DNA of 8,859 bases, from contig JAATFE010000307.1 of assembly GCA_015655365.1 (NCBI GenBank), positions 1-8,859 on the forward strand, read 5' to 3'. Source of the DNA: Terriglobales bacterium. GTDB lineage: Bacteria > Acidobacteriota > Terriglobia > Terriglobales > Acidobacteriaceae. Below are positions 1-5,156 of this stretch, piece by piece; within the stretch, counting starts at the first letter, position 1, and the number at the start of each line of letters is the position of its first letter. The notes below the pieces were generated by a model that searched no databases, was not told where the DNA came from, and saw only the letters and a program-made list of their open reading frames with translations. Both the position numbers and the translations under genes were made by a program.

Positions 1-1958
1 GCTTCGCTGCAAACGAGATAAGCATCGAAGGGCTTGCCCAGCTTGCTCGTGAAGCCCTTTAACAGCGCGGTCTTTCCCTTGGTGCACAAGGTCTCGATCT
101 GGTTGTCGGTGAGCTCCTTTTTGGCAACGACGGCGCCGACGATGAAGGTGCACCCCTGGCGGAACTGGTCGCAGCCGAAAAAGTCTCTTCCCTCGGGACG
201 GCGCAGTCGGCCGATCTTGCACTTGGGGCAGGGAATGCCGGGCCTGTCGGCGGCTGGAGCCTCGCCCGCGGACCGATGCGCGGCAAACTCCGGCCGCGGC
301 TCAATGTGAAACTTGCCCAGTTCCTCCGTAAGCTGCGCATCGAGCGCTGAAACCACCGCCAGGTAAAGAGCCTTGCCGCTGGCAATGTCGTCCAGTTCCT
401 GCTCCAGGGCGCGGGTGTAGTCGTATTCGACAAACCGGAAACTGCCGGTGAGCGCGTCGATCAGCAGCTTGGCCAGATCGGAGGCCGAGAGAATCTTTTT
501 GCCTTCGAGGAGATAGCCGCGCGTCAAAACATTTTTCAAAATCGCAGGATAAGTGGAAGGCCGCCCGATGCCTTCGCTTTCCAGTTTCTTGATGAGGCTG
601 GCCTGCGTATAGCTGTTGGGCGGCTTGGTCTGCTTGTTCAGCACGCGGGTGCTGGTCGACTCAAGCTCTGTGCCAATAGCCAGCGCCGGGACTTTGCCGT
701 TGTCGTCGTCCTTGCCTTCGACGTGCTCGTCGGCATCTTCGGCTGCGTCCTTGGCGGTGAGGCCGCGCCAGCCGGGAACGACAAGCGTGCGGCCCGTGCT
801 CTTGAAGAAGAATTTCTGCTCTTCCTGCTGCGACTCCAGGCGCAAGGTGTTCACGCTGTATTCGGCATCGGCAAGCTGCGAGGCAACAGCGCGGTGCCAG
901 ATGAGCGAATAGAGCTTGCGCTGCGCCTCGTCCTCGCCGGCGGCGCGCTCATCCAGGTGCGTGGGGCGAATGGCCTCGTGCGCTTCCTGCGCGCTGGCCT
1001 TGGACTTGAAGGTGCGCGCCTTGGCCGGAATGGGGAGTTGGTTGGCTTGCGCAAAAGCGCGAATCTCCGTGAGAGCTTCGGCGGAGAAATTCTGGCTGTC
1101 GGTGCGGTGATACGTGATCAGGCCCTGCTCGAAGAGCTTCTGCGCGAGCTGCGCGGTCTGGTCGGGCTTGTATCCCAGCGTGACGCTGGCCGCTTGGAGC
1201 AGCGTGGACGTGGTGAATGGAGCGGGCGGCGCTTGCTTGGCTTTTTTCGTGGCCGCGTTGATGACCGTGAATTTGCGGCACTGCGCGGCCCGCTCGGCCA
1301 GCGCGGAGTCCATGATGTACTTCTCGCCCTTTTTCAGGAAGGGCGCGGTGTCCCATTGCGCCGTCCATTTTCCATCCTCGAAGATGGCCTCGGCGCCAAA
1401 GTGCTTGGTGGTTATGAAGTTCTCGATCTCGCGCTGCCGCTCCACCACCAGCCGAACCGCCACGGTCTGCACGCGCCCGGCGCTGAGGCGGGAGATGCCG
1501 GTTTGCCGCGAAAGCGCGGGCGATACCTTGTAGCCCACCAGCCGGTCCGCGCCGCGCCGCGCCTCTTGCGCATGGACCAGATTCATGTCCAACTGCCGAG
1601 GCTTCTGGAGGGCCTTGGTGACGACGTCTTGCGTGATGGCGTCGAAGGTGACGCGCTGGTATTGCTTGAGCTTCAGGGTCTCTTTCAGATGCCACGCAAT
1701 CGCTTCCCCTTCGCGATCCGGATCGGTGGCCAGGTAGACGGTTTCGGCGCGTTCGGCGCGGGTTTTCAGGCCATCCACCACGCCCTTGCCGCGCTCCGTG
1801 AATTCGTATTGAAGCTTGTAGTCCGGCGTCGTCACGCCCAGGGATTTCTGCGGCAAGTCGCGCACATGGCCCACACTGGCGGCAACATCCCATCCCGATC
1901 CCAGCAAGGTCTTGATCTTCTTTACCTTGTTCGGGCTCTCGACAATCATCAAATTCAC
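1..1958 (-). CDS. topA: DNA topoisomerase I (type IA), 3' end beyond the window
   Basis: Relaxes negatively supercoiled DNA by cutting and passing one strand through a 5'-phosphotyrosine link. The 652 visible residues show the Toprim domain first: IVESPNK with Glu7, then ATDPDREGE with Asp79, Asp81 and Glu83 as Mg2+ ligands. Next come DRLVGYKVSPAL (138-149) and LSAGRVQTVAVRLVVERQRE (158-177), and the catalytic loop GLITYHRTDS with Tyr283 as nucleophile. EGIGRPSTYPAI lies at 462-473. A Cys4 zinc-ribbon-like module (CPKC at 577-580, then FGC and QGC) follows, and then LTDNQIETLCTKGKTALLKG (616-635) plus FTSKLGKPFDAYLV, which resembles the C-terminal repeat of some type IA enzymes. I chose the GTG at 1958 because a GGAG sits six bases upstream; the ATG at 1949 would have a 15-base gap. 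The identity is certain at family level. The compact middle domain and tail resemble element-borne or TopB-like variants as much as E. coli TopA (inference). The gene follows the flavodiiron gene on the same strand after 177 bp and a hairpin. Confidence 0.95.
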   Translation of the reverse strand, partial: MNLMIVESPNKVKKIKTLLGSGWDVAASVGHVRDLPQKSLGVTTPDYKLQYEFTERGKGVVDGLKTRAERAETVYLATDPDREGEAIAWHLKETLKLKQYQRVTFDAITQDVVTKALQKPRQLDMNLVHAQEARRGADRLVGYKVSPALSRQTGISRLSAGRVQTVAVRLVVERQREIENFITTKHFGAEAIFEDGKWTAQWDTAPFLKKGEKYIMDSALAERAAQCRKFTVINAATKKAKQAPPAPFTTSTLLQAASVTLGYKPDQTAQLAQKLFEQGLITYHRTDSQNFSAEALTEIRAFAQANQLPIPAKARTFKSKASAQEAHEAIRPTHLDERAAGEDEAQRKLYSLIWHRAVASQLADAEYSVNTLRLESQQEEQKFFFKSTGRTLVVPGWRGLTAKDAAEDADEHVEGKDDDNGKVPALAIGTELESTSTRVLNKQTKPPNSYTQASLIKKLESEGIGRPSTYPAILKNVLTRGYLLEGKKILSASDLAKLLIDALTGSFRFVEYDYTRALEQELDDIASGKALYLAVVSALDAQLTEELGKFHIEPRPEFAAHRSAGEAPAADRPGIPCPKCKIGRLRRPEGRDFFGCDQFRQGCTFIVGAVVAKKELTDNQIETLCTKGKTALLKGFTSKLGKPFDAYLVCSE

Positions 1959-1964
1959 GGCAAG

Positions 1965-1968
1965 CTCC
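1965..1968 (-). promoter_or_regulatory. Ribosome binding site deciding the topA start
   Basis: On the minus strand GGAG is followed by six bases (CTTGCC) and then GTG. This spacing favours the GTG at 1958 (protein starting MNLMIVESP) over the in-frame ATG nine bases further in. Confidence 0.6.
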
Positions 1969-2074
1969 GTCCCTGGGAGAGCAACTCCCTGAACCTTCAG
2001 ACTACTCCTGATGCTTGTGCATTTCTGGAGGTGTATCGCGCCAGGACGGCGATGGGAAGGATCTGAATAGCTCC

Positions 2075-2108
2075 GAAATGTCCCGCGCTTCAAAACGCGG
2101 GGCATTTC
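2075..2108 (-). terminator. Hairpin downstream of the flavodiiron gene, probable terminator
   Basis: Two 13-base arms (2075-2087 and 2096-2108) pair with a single G-T type wobble around an 8-base loop. The GC-rich inner half (CCCGCG/CGCGGG) and the position 27 bases after the flavodiiron stop codon fit a transcription terminator or a 3'-end stabilising structure. No T-run follows on either strand, so it is not a canonical Rho-independent terminator. It could also act as a leader hairpin if transcription reads through into topA. Confidence 0.55.
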
Positions 2109-2135
2109 GAATAAGCGAACCCTTGCTTTCGTTAG

Positions 2136-3347
2136 TTACAGCGACTTAGCTGGCGCGGCAACATCCAATTGCAGATTGGCCTGGTATATCTCTTCCACCA
2201 GGCGATCCAAGGCTCTGAAGTCTTCTTCCTTGGGCAGGCCCTTGATCAGAACGGGGTCGAGGAAATGCAGTTGCTTCTTCAATCCAGATAACAACTCGAC
2301 GATCCGCGTTGAGACGATGTTTCCGCCCCAGCCGAACGAGCCGACTACCGAAACCATCTTTGCCTTTGGCCGCAGCGCATTCATCAGGTAGGCAGCGCTC
2401 ACGATGTCCGGATGAGGCCCGGCCAGCACCGCGGGAGAAGCAAAAACCACCGTCGACGCATCCACCAGCGACTTGGCAAAATGGCCGGGATCCACGCCCA
2501 CCATGTTATGCGGACTTACCGTAAGTCCTTTCTCCATGAGCCTGTCGATCAAATAACTCACCATTTGCGTGGTGCTGTCGTACATGGAGACGTAGGGAAT
2601 GACAACTTCCTTCCGTAGATTGTCCGAGGACCAGTCCTTGTAAAGATCGAGGATGAATGCAGGCCTCGCGTAGACAGGGCCGTGACCGGGAGCGATCATG
2701 TCGATCTTGAGCGGAGCGAGCTTCTTCAGGTGTTTCTGGATGTGCATGCGGAAGGGCATCATGATTTCCGCATAGTACCGTTTGGCGGCATCGTGCACGC
2801 GCGCTTCATCCTGCGCATACAGGTCGCTGCTGGCCAGGTGAGAGCCAAAGAAATCGCAGGTGAAAAGGATTTTGTCTTCGGCCAGATAGGTCACCATGGT
2901 GTCGGGCCAGTGAACCCAGGGAGTCAGAAAGAAGCGCAGACTCTTGTTTCCCAGCGAGAGCTTGTCTCCGTCCGCGACCTCGATGAACTTGTCGTCGGGA
3001 ACCAGCAGAGACTCTGCGATCAGCCCCTTGCAGCGGGCATTGGTGACGACCTTGGCCTCCGGAAACATCGCAAGAACCGCGGGAATGGAGCCGGAGTGGT
3101 CCTGCTCCCCATGGTTTGCGACGATATAGTCCAACTTCTGAATGCCGGACTTCTTCAGCAACTCAAGATACTCCGCCGTGTTGGGAGGATAGACTGTATC
3201 GATCAGCGCAGTCTTCTCGCTTCCCTTGACGAGATATGAGTTATAAGTGGTTCCTTCCGGCAAAGGAACCAACTGGTCAAAAAGTCTTCTATCCCAATCG
3301 ATAACTGACAATGACAGTATGTCTGGCTTGATTTCCCTGGCGATCAT
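2136..3347 (-). CDS. Flavodiiron protein (oxygen or nitric oxide reductase, class A)
   Basis: Cytoplasmic enzyme that reduces O2 to water and/or NO to N2O, using electrons from rubredoxin or a similar donor. The 403-residue protein has the usual class A plan. The N-terminal metallo-beta-lactamase-like domain (about 1-245) carries every diiron ligand: the HGEQDH motif with His79, Glu81, Asp83 and His84, His146 in WVHWPDTM, Asp165 in TCDFFGSH and His222 in APGHGP. The C-terminal flavodoxin domain (about 248-380) has the phosphate loop SMYDST (254-259) and VVGSFGWGG for FMN. No rubredoxin or flavin reductase domain is fused, and no rubredoxin gene is in the window. I chose the ATG at 3347 because AAGGAG lies ten bases upstream and because His79/Glu81/Asp83/His146/Asp165 then fall at the numbers I recall for Desulfovibrio gigas ROO. 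An upstream in-frame GTG at 3371 is less likely. The preference for O2 or NO cannot be read from the sequence. The gene diverges from the lysozyme-like gene. Confidence 0.93.
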   Translation of the reverse strand: MIAREIKPDILSLSVIDWDRRLFDQLVPLPEGTTYNSYLVKGSEKTALIDTVYPPNTAEYLELLKKSGIQKLDYIVANHGEQDHSGSIPAVLAMFPEAKVVTNARCKGLIAESLLVPDDKFIEVADGDKLSLGNKSLRFFLTPWVHWPDTMVTYLAEDKILFTCDFFGSHLASSDLYAQDEARVHDAAKRYYAEIMMPFRMHIQKHLKKLAPLKIDMIAPGHGPVYARPAFILDLYKDWSSDNLRKEVVIPYVSMYDSTTQMVSYLIDRLMEKGLTVSPHNMVGVDPGHFAKSLVDASTVVFASPAVLAGPHPDIVSAAYLMNALRPKAKMVSVVGSFGWGGNIVSTRIVELLSGLKKQLHFLDPVLIKGLPKEEDFRALDRLVEEIYQANLQLDVAAPAKSL

Positions 3348-3357
3348 TTCGAGTATT

Positions 3358-3363
3358 CTCCTT
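3358..3363 (-). promoter_or_regulatory. Ribosome binding site deciding the flavodiiron start
   Basis: AAGGAG on the minus strand ends ten bases before the ATG at 3347. It lies inside the reading frame that would start at GTG 3371, which argues against that longer start. Confidence 0.65.
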
Positions 3364-3516
3364 GTCAACACAACTGGGCTGCAAATCTGCGATGTTTCAG
3401 CCTGCGGATTCTATGGGGCCGCTCTGAGGCAACCCTCCGTCGCCGCGCAAGCAGCGATAGGTATCCGCGGGGAATTATTTGAGGGCAGAGCATGAACGTA
3501 AAGGGTCTATCCCAGA

Positions 3517-3528
3517 AGCTGTACAGCT
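3517..3528. promoter_or_regulatory. 12-bp perfect palindrome, possible operator
   Basis: AGCTGTACAGCT reads the same on both strands. It lies about 170 bp upstream of the flavodiiron start. No regulator can be assigned from the sequence. Confidence 0.3.
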
Positions 3529-3562
3529 ATAGGTCCATCTATTCGGCAACTGCCTCAAGAGA

Positions 3563-3578
3563 AAGTTTAGCGAAACTT
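3563..3578. promoter_or_regulatory. Inverted repeat AAGTTT-N4-AAACTT, possible operator
   Basis: Perfect six-base arms with a four-base spacer, in the divergent region 14 bp from the CRP/FNR-like site. The shape suits a dimeric regulator. No family is assigned. Confidence 0.35.
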
Positions 3579-3591
3579 ACTTTGATTCGGT

Positions 3592-3607
3592 TGTGACATG
3601 AGTCACG
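3592..3607. promoter_or_regulatory. CRP/FNR-family-like operator (TGTGA-N6-TCACG)
   Basis: The site TGTGA CATGAG TCACG matches nine of ten half-site bases of the classical CRP operator TGTGA-N6-TCACA and has the two-fold symmetry used by CRP/FNR superfamily dimers. It lies 245 bp before the flavodiiron start and 308 bp before the lysozyme-like start, so it could serve either. Flavodiiron and NO-detoxification genes are often controlled by this superfamily, which makes the flavodiiron gene the likelier target (inference). The distance is larger than typical for direct activation. Confidence 0.4.
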
Positions 3608-3914
3608 CCGGAGACCTACGCCCTGCATCGCAGAGATTATGGCAAGCTTCGGAAGCTACGCAACAACGAGCGCGCATCCCCCGGAATTGGCGTGTGCGGG
3701 AGTGGACGACCGTGGTGGGAGAGGGCGCTGCGATGCCCATTTGGCCGGACGCGGAAGATGCTGAGTCACCCCGCTGAGAATTCCCGATCCCGGACGCGAT
3801 GAACGGACGCATTTCTGCCGATACTATCTGTGTTCCGGCATCTCTTCCTTGCTTGCCAAGGGCGGACTTTTCGGGCATTGTGGAAGCACGCCTCGGAGCA
3901 AGGACCCTGAGACC

Positions 3915-4937
3915 ATGAGAGACACGAACCTGTATTGGCGCGGCGCGATTCTTGGATTGGCGATGGCTTTGCCGGCTGGCGGGCAAATGCTCCCCTCTGC
4001 ATACACGAACGCGCAGGATTCGTTTCCCGCGCCGCCGGCCCCTGCCGTGCAGACAGTTGCACCGGCGATGCCTCGAACGAATGCGGTTGCACAACTGCTT
4101 GGTTTCACGAATGCCGATGTGAAGTTCCGTTTGAGCGGCTTGATGGAGATTTTGCGGGACCGCGGGCACGAAGGCTGGGTGCTGGCGGCGTATCCCGATC
4201 CCAAAACCGGCCAGCCTCTGATCGGCGCCGGGGTCAGTCTCGACCTGCCCGCCCGAGAGCACCCGCAGCGCGACCCGCTCAATCCCCATCCCTTCATCGA
4301 GCCTTCCTCCGCTGAGCTTTGGCAAGCGGCCGGTCTGGATCCGCAACGGCTGCAAACGATCCTCGGCGAGTTCAACGAGCGGCTGGCGGCGTGGGACAAG
4401 AGCGGCTTTCGCAAGAGAATCAAGACCCTGACGCCGCAAATCACCAGCGAGGAAGCCGACAGCCTGCTGCGCGTCTCCGCGATCCAGGCCGCCTACAATG
4501 CCAAGGGCTACTGCCGCAACTTCGATCGCTTGACGGCCTCGCAGCAGATGGCCCTGAGCCAACTGGTCTACCAGATGGGCGTCAACCTCCAGGAATTCAG
4601 CCAGTTTCTGGAACTGATCAACAACGACTCCAACCGGGGCGACGCCGCCATACGCGATGCCGAGTACTGGAGGGCCGTGCAGCAATCCCTGGTGCAGAGC
4701 CAGTGGGCAAGGCTCTATCGCGTCCGCGCTGCCTCGGTCATCGCCATGCTCGATCCGCGCTATGAGGATGAACCAGGAACCGCGGAACAGCGCATGAGAG
4801 CGATCCTTCACCCCGCGGTGGTGCACCGGAGCAAAGGAAGACGCTCTGCTCTCCGTCAGGTTGCGTCCGTCCGGGAGCCTTCGCGGCGCGCAGGCGGCAG
4901 AGCGAAGTCCGGCTCGCGCGGCAAACGCCGGGGCTAG
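3915..4937 (+). CDS. Exported T4-lysozyme-like (GH24 fold) protein with altered active site
   Basis: Probable peptidoglycan-binding or cleaving protein of 340 residues. Residues 1 to about 30 look like a short Sec signal (Arg9, then AILGLAMALPA), followed by a Pro/Ala-rich linker (37-55). The first lobe has HEGWVLAAYPD: Glu86 and Asp95 are nine apart with Tyr93 between, exactly as Glu11, Tyr18 and Asp20 of T4 lysozyme. The IGAG motif (103-106) matches its TIGIG, but Leu102 replaces the catalytic Thr26 and Val107 replaces His31. The second lobe matches too: NAK (195-197), VYQMG (218-222; T4 VFQMG) and SQW-x6-RAxxVI (262-276; T4 SRW-x6-RAKRVI, same spacing). About 40 extra residues sit between the lobes. 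The tail (308-340) is very basic. I chose the ATG at 3915 because AAGGA lies ten bases upstream and the signal peptide then starts the protein; the frame is open from about 3849. Fold assignment is fairly firm, activity is unproven. No holin or phage gene is nearby, so it is not an evident prophage endolysin. Confidence 0.75.
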   Translation: MRDTNLYWRGAILGLAMALPAGGQMLPSAYTNAQDSFPAPPAPAVQTVAPAMPRTNAVAQLLGFTNADVKFRLSGLMEILRDRGHEGWVLAAYPDPKTGQPLIGAGVSLDLPAREHPQRDPLNPHPFIEPSSAELWQAAGLDPQRLQTILGEFNERLAAWDKSGFRKRIKTLTPQITSEEADSLLRVSAIQAAYNAKGYCRNFDRLTASQQMALSQLVYQMGVNLQEFSQFLELINNDSNRGDAAIRDAEYWRAVQQSLVQSQWARLYRVRAASVIAMLDPRYEDEPGTAEQRMRAILHPAVVHRSKGRRSALRQVASVREPSRRAGGRAKSGSRGKRRG

Positions 4938-5054
4938 AGCATTTTCGGAATATATATATAGACTTTTTAAGGGGCGTGCAAGGCGCCTTTTTCTTGAGGA
5001 AAAAGGCACTTAACCGCGTGCTTTCGGTCTACAGCAATTCCGAAAATGCTATAG
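4934..5054. repeat. 121-bp palindromic element with 18-bp terminal inverted repeats
   Basis: Arms at 4934-4951 and 5037-5054 are inverted copies matching at 17 of 18 bases, with 14 consecutive perfect pairs (AGCATTTTCGGAAT against ATTCCGAAAATGCT). Inside are a second short pairing (TAGAC near 4958-4962 with GTCTA at 5027-5031) and a central 9-bp stem (4985-4993 with 4999-5007, GCCTTTTTC/GAAAAAGGC, 5-base loop). GCGTGC occurs twice in direct orientation. The left arm contains the TAG stop codon of the lysozyme-like gene (4935-4937). The element could be a miniature transposable element, a REP-like dispersed repeat or a large 3' hairpin. There is no obvious target-site duplication and no transposase. 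Confidence 0.6.
4985..5007. terminator. Central hairpin of the palindromic element
   Basis: Nine perfect base pairs (GCCTTTTTC/GAAAAAGGC) around a five-base loop. The T-run is inside the stem rather than after it, so this is not a standard intrinsic terminator, though it may help end transcription after the lysozyme-like gene. Confidence 0.35.
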
Positions 5055-5122
5055 AGCGGAATCAGCGTTCCAGCGCCCTTTTGGGTCTCGCGCAGGGTCG
5101 TCGCTCCGGGACGGGCTCGCAT

Positions 5123-5140
5123 TCTATATTTATCTATATT
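5123..5140 (+). promoter_or_regulatory. AT-rich direct repeat, possible htpG promoter element
   Basis: TCTATATT occurs at 5123-5130 and 5133-5140, a direct repeat with a 10-bp period just before htpG. Each copy contains TATATT, a -10-like hexamer, but no -35 box stands 16-18 bp upstream. No CIRCE operator is present. Confidence 0.35.
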
Positions 5141-5156
5141 GGGGAAAATGAAATCT

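Larger units (their letters stand above)
1959..2135. other. Intergenic region between the flavodiiron gene and topA
   Basis: This 177-bp gap holds the hairpin at 2075-2108 and a small inverted repeat GGGAG-N5-CTCCC (1975-1989) just upstream of the topA ribosome binding site. On the minus strand TTGAAG and TATTCA stand 18 bp apart within and beside the large hairpin, but both boxes are poor matches, so I do not call a promoter. No gene is seen. Confidence 0.5.
3348..3914. other. 567-bp divergent intergenic region, no gene recognised
   Basis: The region separates the minus-strand flavodiiron gene from the plus-strand lysozyme-like gene. The part nearer the flavodiiron gene (3517-3607) has three palindromes, listed separately, and is less GC-rich than the genes. 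The part from about 3610 to 3900 shows nothing I recognise: no tRNA, no convincing small ORF with a ribosome binding site, and only a lone -10-like TACTAT at 3822-3827 without a -35 box. A plus-strand frame open from about 3849 is simply the upstream extension of the lysozyme-like gene. A structured leader RNA cannot be excluded. Confidence 0.6.

Noticed and set aside
949..1893. 314-codon minus-strand frame within topA in another phase
   Set aside because: It is a shifted reading of topA. The motif-bearing frame is open over the whole of 1-1958, so there is no frameshift to explain.
723..2066. 447-codon plus-strand open frame opposite topA
   Set aside because: It lies antisense to a gene with complete type IA topoisomerase motifs. 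Its translation is Arg/Leu/Gly-rich with no recognisable motif, as expected for a shadow frame in GC-rich DNA.
2682..3239. 185-codon plus-strand frame opposite the flavodiiron gene
   Set aside because: Antisense to a gene with all diiron ligands conserved; no ribosome binding site or family resemblance.
3347..3371. GTG start eight codons upstream for the flavodiiron protein
   Set aside because: The AAGGAG lies inside this extension and is placed for the ATG at 3347, and the added residues are not part of the family N-terminus.
3603..5009. 468-codon minus-strand open frame opposite the lysozyme-like gene
   Set aside because: It covers the coding strand's T4-lysozyme-like motifs and runs through the palindromic element and intergenic DNA. 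The translation is low in motif content and looks like a shadow frame.
5055..5156. CIRCE or a classical heat-shock promoter before htpG
   Set aside because: No TTAGCACTC-N9-GAGTGCTAA repeat is present, and no -35 box stands at the right distance from the TATATT hexamers.
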